Shown here: positions 9,885 to 19,237 of the stretch, in pieces | Numbering within the stretch: the first letter of the stretch is position 1 | How the letters are laid out: each line of letters opens with the position of its first letter | NCBI GenBank assembly: GCA_018433085.1 | Contig: JAHDRW010000032.1 | Coordinates: 55,242 to 119,241, forward strand | Length of the DNA: 64,000 nt | Direction of reading: 5' to 3' | Origin: Deltaproteobacteria bacterium | Lineage (GTDB): Bacteria; Desulfobacterota; Desulfomonilia; UBA1062 | The notes under the pieces: model-generated | What the model saw: only the letters and a program-made list of their open reading frames with translations | Told to the model about the DNA's origin: nothing | The model's database searches: none | Translations under genes and position numbers: made by a program

Positions 9885-10379
9885 ATGCTCGAAACCCATT
9901 ATCTCACAGGGAGAGACGATCTCCTTGATACCGTCAAGAAGATCCCCTTTCTCCGCTCCTACGAAGACAGGTTCCTGCGAAAGATCCTCGAACTGAGCAA
10001 GATGCGCCGGTACAGCCCGGGCGAGGCGATCACCCATGAGGGGGAATACGACAGCTGGCTCTACGTAATCCTGGCGGGCGAGGTCAAGGTGGTCAAGGGC
10101 GACGAAGAGATCGCCCGGCTCGACGCCCACGGCGGAACATTCGGAGAGCTTGCCGTGATAGACGGGGAGGCACGGTCCGCATCGATCTTCGCCATGAGCG
10201 AAACCACGTGCCTGGCCATAGACGGTTCGATCATAGACCGGCTCGAGGTCCGGGAGCGCCAGGAGTTCGAGGCGGTTTACTTCCGTCTGCTCTCGGAAAT
10301 ACTCGCTCACCGCCTGCGTCAAACCAGTGGGGGGCTCTCGCGGCTGAAGCAGGAGATGGAGCTCATGGGCGGAAACTGA
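9885..10379 (+). CDS. single-domain cyclic nucleotide-binding protein
   Basis: ATG 9885 has GGAGGA at 9875-9880. Nearly the whole 164-residue protein is one CRP-type cyclic nucleotide-binding beta-roll (about residues 20-140), with the phosphate-binding-cassette-like stretch FGELAVIDGEARSAS. There is no C-terminal helix-turn-helix, so it is not a CRP-type transcription factor; it should act through protein contacts. It lies 102 bases upstream of a beta-barrel/FecR/adenylate cyclase cluster on the same strand, which makes it a candidate receptor for the nucleotide made there (inference). Confidence 0.8.
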   Translation: MLETHYLTGRDDLLDTVKKIPFLRSYEDRFLRKILELSKMRRYSPGEAITHEGEYDSWLYVILAGEVKVVKGDEEIARLDAHGGTFGELAVIDGEARSASIFAMSETTCLAIDGSIIDRLEVRERQEFEAVYFRLLSEILAHRLRQTSGGLSRLKQEMELMGGN

Positions 10380-10481
10380 CCCGCGATGGGCCCGCTTGAA
10401 AGAGAAATCGCTCAAAAAAGCTTAAAAAAAGGCACACTGATGACGATGTCTATCCTTAAGAGGGGTAACGAGGGGTAGAAA

Positions 10482-11864
10482 ATGCAATCGAGAAAAACAT
10501 CCACGCACATGAGTGTCCGCAGAAAGGTGTCGGGCCATATGCGAGGATATATCCCGGGGATACTCGTCGCCGTGCTGTTTCTTGGCGCGTGCCTGATTCC
10601 GCAACCCGTACAGGGCTCCGGCCATGACGCGAGCCCAAAAGAGTTCTTCGACCGGGGCGAGTTCGGCAGGGCGTATCAGGGATATCACCGGCTGTTCCTG
10701 AGCGATCCCGGAAATCCCGAGATCAATTTCAGCCTGGGCAGGGCGGCCTTCGAGACCGGTGATTTCGAGGCCGCGGTCATGGCGTTCGAGAGGGTGCTCA
10801 TGGCTCGTCCCGACGCGGTGCGCGTCAAGCTGGAGATCGCCCGGTGCTACTTCCATCTGGGCTCCCTGGAAACGGCGGCACGATATTTCGAGGAGGTCAT
10901 GGCAGCGAACCCTCCAGAGCAGGTCCGGACCAATATCGAGAAATACCTCGATGCCATCCGCTTGTCCAGAAAGGAGCACTTCCTCTCGGCCAGGGTCTCG
11001 CTGGGCATCGATTTCGACGATAACGTCAACACCGCGCCGTCGAGCTCGGACATCGAGATCACCGACCTGCTGGGCAACGTGTTCCCTGTTATGGTGGACG
11101 ATGCGCAGGGTGACCAGATCAAAACCGGCACGGCACACCTGAACTATCTTTACAAACCCCTGGACGGATCGCTCTGCTGGAAGTTCTCGGCCCTGAACTA
11201 CAACGCCCTCTATCGCGACGCAGAAAACCTCGACCTGACCCTGTTCGACGTCAAGACAGGCCTCTGTCTGGAGCACGGAAACATGGTCTGGGACGTCTAC
11301 GGGCTCGGGAATCACCTGAACCTCGACTACGACCAATATCTGCGGACCTATGGCGGCGGCACGAGCCTGTCGTTCATCCTCTCCCCCCGCATTCTGCTGG
11401 GCACGGACGTCCGCTACCGGAAGAAAAACTACTATGAGCTCGACGACCGGGACGCCCGCAATCTCAGCTTCACGATCTCTCCCGCATTCGCGCTCGACAT
11501 CGGCCGCATCTCTTTCAGTGCCGGGTGGGAGCAGGAAAACGCGGAAGAAGACGTGTACACCTACACCCGCGTCAACGGCATTGCCGGCTACCAGGCCGAC
11601 CTCCCCTTGGCCGTCGGAATGTATGCGAGCTACTGGTACCAAGGCACGGACTATGACGAGACCTATCCCCTGTTCGGCAAAAAACGCAGCGACGACGTGC
11701 ATCACCTTTCGGCAGGGCTTTCCAGAACCTTTGCTCAGGCGGCATCCCGGGGGGCAGCGATCATCCTGAACATCGGATACACCTATACCCGGTCGGATTC
11801 CAACATCGACCTCTACACCTATACCAAGAACGTAACCTCGATGAGTGTCACGTTTGCATTCTAG
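10482..11864 (+). CDS. TPR plus beta-barrel outer-membrane protein, Slam/DUF560-like
   Basis: The 460-residue protein has an N-terminal signal (hydrophobic VAVLFLGAC near residue 30; the LGAC could also be read as a lipobox), then TPR-like helical repeats (about residues 45-150: FFDRGEFGRAYQGY, ALFETGDFEAAVMAF-type units), then a beta-strand-rich C-terminal half ending in aromatic-rich strands and a terminal phenylalanine, the usual outer-membrane barrel signature. The junction motif DFDDNVNTAPS is typical of the DUF560/surface lipoprotein assembly modulator group. It is 11 bases from the FecR-domain gene, so probably co-transcribed; it may export or anchor that partner (inference). Confidence 0.75.
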   Translation: MQSRKTSTHMSVRRKVSGHMRGYIPGILVAVLFLGACLIPQPVQGSGHDASPKEFFDRGEFGRAYQGYHRLFLSDPGNPEINFSLGRAAFETGDFEAAVMAFERVLMARPDAVRVKLEIARCYFHLGSLETAARYFEEVMAANPPEQVRTNIEKYLDAIRLSRKEHFLSARVSLGIDFDDNVNTAPSSSDIEITDLLGNVFPVMVDDAQGDQIKTGTAHLNYLYKPLDGSLCWKFSALNYNALYRDAENLDLTLFDVKTGLCLEHGNMVWDVYGLGNHLNLDYDQYLRTYGGGTSLSFILSPRILLGTDVRYRKKNYYELDDRDARNLSFTISPAFALDIGRISFSAGWEQENAEEDVYTYTRVNGIAGYQADLPLAVGMYASYWYQGTDYDETYPLFGKKRSDDVHHLSAGLSRTFAQAASRGAAIILNIGYTYTRSDSNIDLYTYTKNVTSMSVTFAF

Positions 11865-11875
11865 GGGGAATCACG

Positions 11876-14806
11876 ATGAGGAAAACACACCTTCTCCTGG
11901 CGGCTCTGATGGCATTCACCCTGAGCGGGCTCCCGGCCCTGGCGCAAGATGGAGACCCGGTGGCCCTGGTGGTCGCGATCCGCGGCAAGGCAGAGGCAAT
12001 CGATGCCCGGGGAAACACGAGGGGGCTTGTCATGAAAAGCCCGGTCTACCGGAGCGACACCATCAAAACCGGACCTCAGGGCAGGATTCAGGTGCTCTTT
12101 ACCGACAACACGATTGTCAGCCTGGGCAGGGCAAGCGAGATGGTAGTCGTCGAGCATGTGTGGAACGCAGAGAACAAGAGCGGCGCCATGAAGACCCGGG
12201 TCAAGGAGGGGGTCTTCCGGATCATGGGCGGAGCCATCGCCAAGGAGGCTCCCCATAGCTTCATCACGGTCACGCCTGCCGCCACCATCGGCATCAGGGG
12301 CTCCATGTACGCGGGCAGGGTCGATGGCGGAAGGCTCACCGTGGTGTTCGAAGGCGGCAGGGGTATCGACGTCGCCAATGAGGTCGGCGCTGTCAGCATC
12401 ACCCGGCCCGGGTTCGGAACCAGCATCCCGGCCGCGGGTATGCCGCCGCAGAGGCCGAAGCGCTTCAGCGCACAGGACCTCTCGGACCTGAACCGGGACC
12501 TGGCGCTGGACGAGCAGGAATCAGAGAACCAGGCCACGCCTCCTGAGCAGGAAGACGGGCAGGATCAGCAGGACCAGGAGGAAGCAGACCAGGAATCCTC
12601 CGGCGAAGGCCAGCAGGATGCCTCCGGTGACGAGACCGATGACAGTGCCGGAGACGGAGATGCCCAGGAACCGGAATCAGCCGACAGTCAGGATACGGAT
12701 GACGAACCGGCGGATACCGGCAACGAGAGGGCAGACACGGAAGACGAGGGAACGGTCACCGGGGTTGAGACAGCAGAAACAGGAAAAGAGACCACCGACT
12801 CGGGAATTCAGACAACAGCGGCGGGAGGTGAAGAGTCTACCTTATCGGGCGACGCCACCCTTGAGGTGTCTGACAGCGGGGAAACATTGGCCCTGACCTC
12901 CACCGGCATGTCCGATGAAACGGTCATCTCCACATCGACCACCCTGCTCCAGACATCCGAATCCTTCACCAGCGCCACCACGATCAACAGCGCCCTGACC
13001 GAGGTCACCCAGACCTGGCAGGAGCCGTTCACCAACAGCGACACCTCCCAGTTGCCTCTGGCCAATTCCATTGCGCTGACCGGCTTCCATATGAGCACCC
13101 TGGTGGATGCCGGCGACTACCTGAACACCAACAACTCGTACCAATACGACACGGATATGCAGGCGACATCTTCAAGCGGCCTGGTGAACGAGGTCCCTGC
13201 AGCGCAGAGCGGCACCTTCGCGGATCTCAGCTTTTCCATGGAGCCCTACGACCCTCTGGCAGCATATTCATACCCTGAGGGCTCAGCCACTTTCTCGACC
13301 CGGACCATATCTCTCCTCGACGCCCAGCGCTCCTTTTCCCTGAAGGCCTCCTCGGACGCGAAGGGAGAATTCGTGATCTTCGGCGCCGAGGGCTCGTTCA
13401 CCCAGGGGCAGACCTATCTCTACCGCGAGTTGGGGTTTCTGGGAGCGGCCTGCACCGCCACCCTTCCCACCGACGGGTTATCGGGATACTTCGGCCCTGC
13501 TCTGGGATTCGAAGATCTCGATGTTCGCAGGGATTTCGGCTATGCCGAACTGTTCACGGAGGTGAACTGGTACAATCGAAAGGCGTTCGGCCGGATGATA
13601 TTCTCCGACACGAACGACCCGGCCGTGCAGGACCCTGACTCATCCCTGTACAATCGGGAAGGCGGCCTGTTCTTTTTCGCGGATGTGGACCCGGACAACA
13701 GGTGCCTCACCAACGTGCGCATCTTCGGCCCCCGGGGGGGTAACCCCGAGGACCCGGTTACGGATCCGGTGGCGTGGATCGAGGGCACCGGAGACGGCCT
13801 GTTCTCCGGCTCGAACTATCAGGGGTTCGGGCTCACGGGAGTCGGTTATGACTATGACATCAGCACCGGCATGGCGGACAACACGACCGCCATCGGCACC
13901 TCCCGGCTGGTCGCCGCCGGATTCCGGGAGATCGAGCCGGGGATCGACGAGACATCACCGAGAGGAACCAGGGACTTTTACGGCTTCGTGGTCGGAATCG
14001 CCGAAGACATGAACGTCCCGGAAACGAACCGCAGGATCTACATGAACGATGATCCAGACACCTTCCAGCTCATCCTGAACCAGGACGCGGGCACGGTGGG
14101 CGGCACGATCTCCGCAGTCGATATCATCTCACCGACCGAGCGGCATCTCGATTACATAGAGATCGGCTCTTCACACGGCTCGGCCTATATCCTGGAAGAC
14201 AACTTCGTCACTCTGCTGGGCGACACCGGAAGTGACTGCGTCACCAATTCCATGGAAACCGGGGGGCTCAAGCCCCGTGCGAATTACCTGGTCACCGAGG
14301 ATCCTGATTACCAGATGAGCGACTATTTCACCTGGGGATACTGGGAGATCGCCTACACGGACCCCATGAGCGGGGCCGACTACCATGTCCACTCGCCCGG
14401 CTCCGTGTGGATCGCGGGCGAGCTCACACCGTCGACGGCGCTCCAGGACCTGGCTGCCAGCGAGTTTGTGGGCGAATACACCGGAAACGCCCGGGGTGTC
14501 AAGATCGACACCGCGAGCGCTCTCACCAGGCTGCATAATGGAATCACGAATATCCAGGTCGAGTTCTCCCCGGCTTCCATAAACCCCGTATCGGGATCCA
14601 TCAACTTCGACGAGGTCCAGCTGGATCTGGAAAACGGTTCTATCAGCCCGACAGAAGCAACACTTTCCGCCAATATCAACGGGATGGCGGCAAGCATGGT
14701 ACAGGGGGCGTTCTTCGGACCCAGTGCCGATGCGGTGGGAGGGAACTTCCATGCCCGGGAGATGGACGGAACCCGCTACATCGGCGTCTTCGGCGGGAAC
14801 CGCTGA
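11876..14806 (+). CDS. large secreted FecR-domain protein
   Basis: The 976-residue protein has a clear signal peptide (cleavage near LPALAQ-DG), then a FecR-type domain at about residues 28-150 (VRGKAEA-like start, GRIQVLFTDNTIVSLG, TPAATIGIRGS). Residues about 210-300 form a low-complexity acidic Glu/Asp/Gln/Ser/Thr linker, followed by a long beta-rich Ser/Thr/Asp region to the end with no domain I can name. FecR domains normally sense or relay envelope signals, but this one is not next to a sigma factor; it sits between a barrel protein (11 bases upstream) and an adenylate cyclase (7 bases downstream), so a role in envelope signalling to the cyclase is likely (inference). Confidence 0.85.
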   Translation: MRKTHLLLAALMAFTLSGLPALAQDGDPVALVVAIRGKAEAIDARGNTRGLVMKSPVYRSDTIKTGPQGRIQVLFTDNTIVSLGRASEMVVVEHVWNAENKSGAMKTRVKEGVFRIMGGAIAKEAPHSFITVTPAATIGIRGSMYAGRVDGGRLTVVFEGGRGIDVANEVGAVSITRPGFGTSIPAAGMPPQRPKRFSAQDLSDLNRDLALDEQESENQATPPEQEDGQDQQDQEEADQESSGEGQQDASGDETDDSAGDGDAQEPESADSQDTDDEPADTGNERADTEDEGTVTGVETAETGKETTDSGIQTTAAGGEESTLSGDATLEVSDSGETLALTSTGMSDETVISTSTTLLQTSESFTSATTINSALTEVTQTWQEPFTNSDTSQLPLANSIALTGFHMSTLVDAGDYLNTNNSYQYDTDMQATSSSGLVNEVPAAQSGTFADLSFSMEPYDPLAAYSYPEGSATFSTRTISLLDAQRSFSLKASSDAKGEFVIFGAEGSFTQGQTYLYRELGFLGAACTATLPTDGLSGYFGPALGFEDLDVRRDFGYAELFTEVNWYNRKAFGRMIFSDTNDPAVQDPDSSLYNREGGLFFFADVDPDNRCLTNVRIFGPRGGNPEDPVTDPVAWIEGTGDGLFSGSNYQGFGLTGVGYDYDISTGMADNTTAIGTSRLVAAGFREIEPGIDETSPRGTRDFYGFVVGIAEDMNVPETNRRIYMNDDPDTFQLILNQDAGTVGGTISAVDIISPTERHLDYIEIGSSHGSAYILEDNFVTLLGDTGSDCVTNSMETGGLKPRANYLVTEDPDYQMSDYFTWGYWEIAYTDPMSGADYHVHSPGSVWIAGELTPSTALQDLAASEFVGEYTGNARGVKIDTASALTRLHNGITNIQVEFSPASINPVSGSINFDEVQLDLENGSISPTEATLSANINGMAASMVQGAFFGPSADAVGGNFHAREMDGTRYIGVFGGNR

Positions 14807-14813
14807 TGAACGG

Positions 14814-17069
14814 ATGCCTCCCGTGATACACCGGCTGATCCGCATCCTGAAGCCCTCTCCCTTCAAGATGGGGTGCCTCGTGGTCCTGGCATCCTGCCTG
14901 ATCTTCTATTCCTTCGGCCTGAACAAGCCCAAGCTGCTGTCCTCGCTGGACAATCAGATCACCAGCGCCCTGTTCCGCTGGCGGGGCCCGATGGGCACCA
15001 CCGGGGATGTCGTGATCGTGGACATCGACGAAAAGAGCCTCCGAAGCCTGGGCCAGTGGCCCTGGCCCCGCGACATGGTGGCCCGGCTGGTCGAGTCGGT
15101 TCATGATGCAGGCGCGCGGGTCATCGGATTCGACATCGTGTTCGCCGAGAAGGACCGCACCTCGCTGACCGAGCACGTTGACACCCTTTCCTCGGTTCTT
15201 ACCGGCAAGGGGATCGAGATCGGGCAGAACCTCCGAGACATCGTATCCGAAGACGAGCTCGACCACGACCTCGTTCTGGGCAGGACCGTGGCAAAGGCAC
15301 CGGTGGTGCTGGGTTATGTCTTCCAGTTGGAAGATGACGGCCTGAAAAACGCATTCGAGCGGCCCTTTCCCTCTTCCACCATCAAGATCTCGCCCGAAGC
15401 CGCCGCATACGACGATCTGATGCTCCTTTCGGGCTACCGCGCGATCCTCAACATCGAGGAAATCGCCCAGGCGCCCACCGAGGGGTTTCTGAACGTGTTC
15501 CCGGACTCCTCGGGCACGGTCCGCAAGACCCCGCTGCTCATGGAGCTCGACGGCCTGCCCTACCCCTCTCTTGCCCTGGAGATGGTCCGCGAGGCCCTGG
15601 GCGAGGACGAGGTGACCATCCACGTGTCGCGCCAAAAAACCGCAAGCGGTAATGCGATCCTCGGGGTCTCGGTGGGAGGTACCTTTATTCCGGGCGATGA
15701 CCGGGGGCAGGTCACGGTCAACTTCCTGGGCCCGGTGAAGACCTTTCCCTACCTGTCCGCCTCGGACGTCATGGAGGGGCTCCACGCAGAGAAGATCAAA
15801 GACCGGTACGTGCTCATCGGCACCTCGGCGTCGGGGCTGCTGGACTTCCACGCGACCCCGTTCTCCGGGATCTTCCCGGGCGTGGAGATCCAGGCGACCA
15901 TCATCGACAATATCCTGACCGGCTCGCTCTTCACCTCGGACATCTTCACCGAGATCGGGCTCACCTATAGCGTCATCATCGCCGGAGGCATCCTGCTGAG
16001 CGCCATGCTCGCCTATACCAGCGCGCTTGCCGGGGGCTTGGCGGGCCTGCTCTGTTTCACGACCGTGATCGCCGGCAACTACTTCCTGTTTTTTCTGAAA
16101 GGCAGGCTCATCGGCATCACCTACCCGCTCGCGACCCTCACCTCGGTTTTCCTGGTGGTGACGCTGTTCAACTACTTCTTCGAATACCGCAAAAAGCAGT
16201 TCATCCACGATGCCTTCAACCGCTATGTATCGCCCATGGTGGTCAACGAGATCATGAAGCGGCCCGAGAAGCTCACCCTGGCAGGGGAAGAGAAGAACCT
16301 CACCATCCTGTTCAGCGACATCCGCGACTTCACCACCCTGGCGGAAGGAATGAAGCCCAAGCAGCTCAGCTCCTTCATGAACACCTATCTCACGGCCATG
16401 AGTGACATCGTCATGGCCTTTAGCGGCATGGTGGACAAATATATCGGAGATGCGATCGTAGCCATCTGGGGGGCGCCCCTGGACGACCCGGACCATGCCC
16501 GCAATGCAGTCCGGACCGCGCTGGGCATGAAGCAGGCCATGGAAAGTCTGAAGGAAAAATGGCGCAAGCAGGGAATCCCCTGCGTGGAGATCGGCATCGG
16601 GATCAACACCGGCATCGCCAGCGTGGGCAATTTCGGCAGCGAGCGACGGTTCGAGTATACCGTACTCGGCGACAACGTGAACCTGGCCTCTCGCCTGGAA
16701 GGGCTCAACAAGGTATACGGCACGCCGATCATCATCTCGCAGTTCACCCGTGAGGCCTTGAACGGCGAATTCTTCTGCCGGAAACTCGATGTGGTGCGGG
16801 TAAAGGGCAAGACCGTGCCCATCGAGATCTTCGAGCCCCTGGCCGAAGGCGAGCCCGACCCCGCCCTGAAGGCGGAGGTGGAGCAGTTCGAAAAGGCCCT
16901 GGATCACTATGCCCGGAAGGATTTCCCGGCCGCCCGCGAAATCATTACGCGGCTCCAGGCCGAAACCCCCTCCCCGCTCTACCGCCTCTATCTCCGCCGC
17001 ATCGGGCAATTCTGCATGACCCCGCCGCCCGATGACTGGAACGGCATCTCCACCTTCCAAAGCAAATAG
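14814..17069 (+). CDS. CHASE2-domain adenylate/guanylate cyclase
   Basis: ATG 14814 directly follows the FecR-gene stop, indicating translational coupling. The 751-residue protein has one N-terminal membrane helix (about residues 20-38), a periplasmic CHASE2 sensor (about 45-375), three closely spaced membrane helices (about 380-460) and a cytoplasmic class III cyclase domain (about 495-680). Both metal aspartates (FSDIRDF and KYIGDAIVAIWG) and the transition-state region (YTVLGDNVNLASRLE) are intact, so it should be active; the lysine before IGDA fits ATP as substrate. About 60 helical residues follow the catalytic domain. A periplasmic signal, perhaps from the FecR partner, would set cAMP output. 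Confidence 0.9.
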   Translation: MPPVIHRLIRILKPSPFKMGCLVVLASCLIFYSFGLNKPKLLSSLDNQITSALFRWRGPMGTTGDVVIVDIDEKSLRSLGQWPWPRDMVARLVESVHDAGARVIGFDIVFAEKDRTSLTEHVDTLSSVLTGKGIEIGQNLRDIVSEDELDHDLVLGRTVAKAPVVLGYVFQLEDDGLKNAFERPFPSSTIKISPEAAAYDDLMLLSGYRAILNIEEIAQAPTEGFLNVFPDSSGTVRKTPLLMELDGLPYPSLALEMVREALGEDEVTIHVSRQKTASGNAILGVSVGGTFIPGDDRGQVTVNFLGPVKTFPYLSASDVMEGLHAEKIKDRYVLIGTSASGLLDFHATPFSGIFPGVEIQATIIDNILTGSLFTSDIFTEIGLTYSVIIAGGILLSAMLAYTSALAGGLAGLLCFTTVIAGNYFLFFLKGRLIGITYPLATLTSVFLVVTLFNYFFEYRKKQFIHDAFNRYVSPMVVNEIMKRPEKLTLAGEEKNLTILFSDIRDFTTLAEGMKPKQLSSFMNTYLTAMSDIVMAFSGMVDKYIGDAIVAIWGAPLDDPDHARNAVRTALGMKQAMESLKEKWRKQGIPCVEIGIGINTGIASVGNFGSERRFEYTVLGDNVNLASRLEGLNKVYGTPIIISQFTREALNGEFFCRKLDVVRVKGKTVPIEIFEPLAEGEPDPALKAEVEQFEKALDHYARKDFPAAREIITRLQAETPSPLYRLYLRRIGQFCMTPPPDDWNGISTFQSK

Positions 17070-17442
17070 ATCGGCAGCACCCGTAGCCGCCTCGTGCGGG
17101 CGTGCACCGCGACATAATGCTCCTGCTGCAGGTATACCGGCAAACGATATATGCCGGTCTTGTCCCTGCCTCCCGAATGCCCTTTGCAGAGAATGATCAC
17201 CGCCTCTCCGGATAGCCATCAAGGGCCCGTCTTCGATCGCGATCCCAATCTGAAAGACCGGTGGACCGCATTGAACGCCCGGATGAAGGAGCTCGGCGCA
17301 GAGGCGTATCTGCTGGATACAAAAGCCCTCTGCCGGTATCGACAACCTTCCCTGCACGGCTTTTGTCCTCCTGTTGTTCGGGCGGCACCCCCTTATACTA
17401 TATCCGAGAGAAGCCCTCTTTCCCGGGCTTCTCCCCAAGGGC
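17070..17442. other. intergenic region
   Basis: About 370 bases. A weak + frame runs through it from 17151 but has no ribosome site and no recognisable domain, so I do not call it. No clear promoter or terminator. Confidence 0.35.
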
Positions 17443-18120
17443 ATGCACAATCGAGAGAAAAAGAGGCCTTTCGATATCCATCAGGCGATGGACAGCATCC
17501 GGGAAACGGTCCGTCGCTTTTCCAGGGCTGCACTGACCCAGCTCGCCGAAGAGGGGCATACCTCTGCCTTCGAGCAGCTCGTGGCGTGCATGATTTCGGT
17601 GCGCACCTTTGACGAAAGCACGCTCCTCTGCGCCCGGAAGCTCTTTGCACTGGGCCGCACACCCGGGCAACTGGCCGGGCTGGATCCGGCGCTGATAGAA
17701 AAAGCTATCGGCATCAGCTCCTTCCACGAGGTCAAGGCCCTTCGCATCCATACGGCAGCCTGCAGGGTCATGGATGAATACCATGGTGTGCTGCCGTGCG
17801 AACGGGATGTGCTGCTGTCGTTTCCCGGGGTCGGGCCGAAGTGCGCGAACCTCGTCCTGGCCCTTGCCTGCGGGGAGAACCGCATATCCGTGGACACACA
17901 TGTGCACCGTATCGCAAACCGCTGGGGTTACATTCAGACCACGCGGCCCGAGCAAAGCCTGCACGCCCTGGAAGAGAAACTGCCACACGAATACTGGAGC
18001 GAGATCAACCGGGTGCTGGTGCCCTTCGGCAAGAACATCTGCACGTCCAGGCTTCCCAGGTGCAGCACCTGCCCGGTCCAGGACATGTGCCGCCAAGTGA
18101 ATGTGACCAGTCACCGGTAG
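17443..18120 (+). CDS. endonuclease III-family DNA glycosylase
   Basis: The 225-residue protein has the endonuclease III layout: helix-hairpin-helix LLSFPGVGPKCANLVLA with catalytic lysine K133, the essential aspartate D151 in ISVDTHVHRIANRWG (18 residues apart, as K120/D138 in E. coli Nth), and a C-terminal C-x6-C-x2-C-x5-C iron-sulfur motif (CTSRLPRCSTCPVQDMC). It should remove oxidised pyrimidines and cleave abasic sites. ATG 17443 is favoured over in-frame upstream codons because homology starts soon after it, though its ribosome site (AAGGG) is weak. It is more divergent than a typical Nth and could be a paralogue. Confidence 0.85.
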   Translation: MHNREKKRPFDIHQAMDSIRETVRRFSRAALTQLAEEGHTSAFEQLVACMISVRTFDESTLLCARKLFALGRTPGQLAGLDPALIEKAIGISSFHEVKALRIHTAACRVMDEYHGVLPCERDVLLSFPGVGPKCANLVLALACGENRISVDTHVHRIANRWGYIQTTRPEQSLHALEEKLPHEYWSEINRVLVPFGKNICTSRLPRCSTCPVQDMCRQVNVTSHR

Positions 18121-18264
18121 ATCACGCCTGGGGATACAGGGGAAAAGCCACAGGGGATGAATCCCGATGAGAAAAGCCATAAGAGTGTTGCCATATGGTG
18201 TGAATCATGCCCCGACGGATCATGCTCATCACCACGCTTTTTAAGGGAGATGGGAGACCAGGGA

Positions 18265-18312
18265 CCCTTCCCCGAAGGGAGAGGGGAAATGTGAACCCGT
18301 CCCCGAAAGGGG
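18265..18312. repeat. REP-like element with two small hairpins
   Basis: Two short stem-loops lie here: CCCTTC/GAAGGG (18265-18279) and CCCC-GAAA-GGGG (18301-18312). Between them, 18287-18306 is a 20-base string containing GTGAACCCGTCCCCGA that recurs exactly at 42805-42824. Such strings are typical of dispersed REP-type repeats in deltaproteobacteria. It ends immediately before the stop codon of the neighbouring minus-strand gene. Confidence 0.55.
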
Positions 18313-18816
18313 CTAGAACATCAGGTCTTCCACCCGGGGGTGCTTGGGGATATCGGGCCACTGCTTGCCAGTGTCGTCGTCGCCCGGGTACCAGGCGACG
18401 AGCCTGGCTACGGCAGTATGGAGCTGAGACCAGTTGGATATAACGATGCGGTATTCTCCGTCGCTACGGTCCAGCTCGTAGGCGTCAACACCGTACTCCA
18501 GATCGATGCCGTCAGAGCCGAACTCGATGCGGCGGACTTCCACCTCGTTTTCCGACTGTCTCAGCGAGACGCTGAGAAAATTCACCTCACCCGCCAGATC
18601 GGGCGTGACTTCTTCCAGATCGAGCCTGACGCGGATGAGCCCCGGAGATCTCACCAGGATGTTATAGTACAGGGAATACGAGTCGTGCTCTCTTGGCGCA
18701 GGATAGAGCACGAAGGTCTGGTTGAGCGAGAGAAGCTCCTGCGCAGGAACCGACCGCCCCACACCGAATATCGCGAAGGCCGCGATCAATGCCATGATCA
18801 CTCTCTTCATCTTCAT
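18313..18816 (-). CDS. small secreted hypothetical protein
   Basis: ATG 18816 (GGGAGG just ahead, 18821-18827) starts a signal peptide, MKMKRVIMALIAAFAIFG, cleaved near VPAQE. The mature part (about 145 residues) is beta-rich (TFVLYPAPREHDSYSLYYNILVRSPG) and looks like a single Ig- or jelly-roll-like domain of the type seen in pre-peptidase C-terminal (PPC) proteins. The frame remains open upstream to 19332, but that part has neither ribosome site nor protein character. No family assigned; likely periplasmic. Confidence 0.65.
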   Translation of the reverse strand: MKMKRVIMALIAAFAIFGVGRSVPAQELLSLNQTFVLYPAPREHDSYSLYYNILVRSPGLIRVRLDLEEVTPDLAGEVNFLSVSLRQSENEVEVRRIEFGSDGIDLEYGVDAYELDRSDGEYRIVISNWSQLHTAVARLVAWYPGDDDTGKQWPDIPKHPRVEDLMF

Positions 18817-19237
18817 AAATCCTCCCTTGGTACCGGCAGTACCGTGCATTCCGACAGATGCCCCGGCACACGGCGAAAACGGCCGGCGGCCCAACTCCCT
18901 CGAAAACGCACAGGGATGAGATACTCCTACATATTTGAATAATGCCCTTCCCGGATATACCAAGGGAGCAGGGATTTTCCTGCCTGTGTGAAATCTGAGC
19001 CCGTTCTTCCCGGCGAAAGGGCTGGTTCTGTCATACAATGACCGAAGATCAGGTTTCTTCTTGACAAAGCTCATGTTCGGATGGTGATCAATGGTATGAA
19101 CCTTATGTGGGCACGCTCCGGACCTTGCTTCCTCTGGAAGCGGCGGGGAATCGGAACCGTCCCCATTGTCCTTTAACGGGCGGACTATTTTCAAGGAGGG
19201 TTGAAAAACTGTGGACCGGGAAAGGAGTGCAGTGCAT
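18817..19237. other. divergent intergenic region
   Basis: About 420 bases between divergently transcribed genes. A TTGACA occurs at about 19059 on the + strand but no matching -10 follows at 16-18 bases. The segment must hold two promoters; none can be assigned firmly. Confidence 0.35.

Noticed and set aside
14676..17450. 924-codon open frame on the minus strand across the CHASE2 cyclase gene
   Set aside because: It is antisense to a well-supported gene with intact catalytic motifs, has Arg/Gly/His-rich composition typical of GC-rich shadow frames, and matches no domain.
17151..17612. 153-codon + frame before the endonuclease III-like gene
   Set aside because: Overlaps that gene in another frame, has no ribosome site and no recognisable domain; a short stretch looks protein-like but is insufficient.
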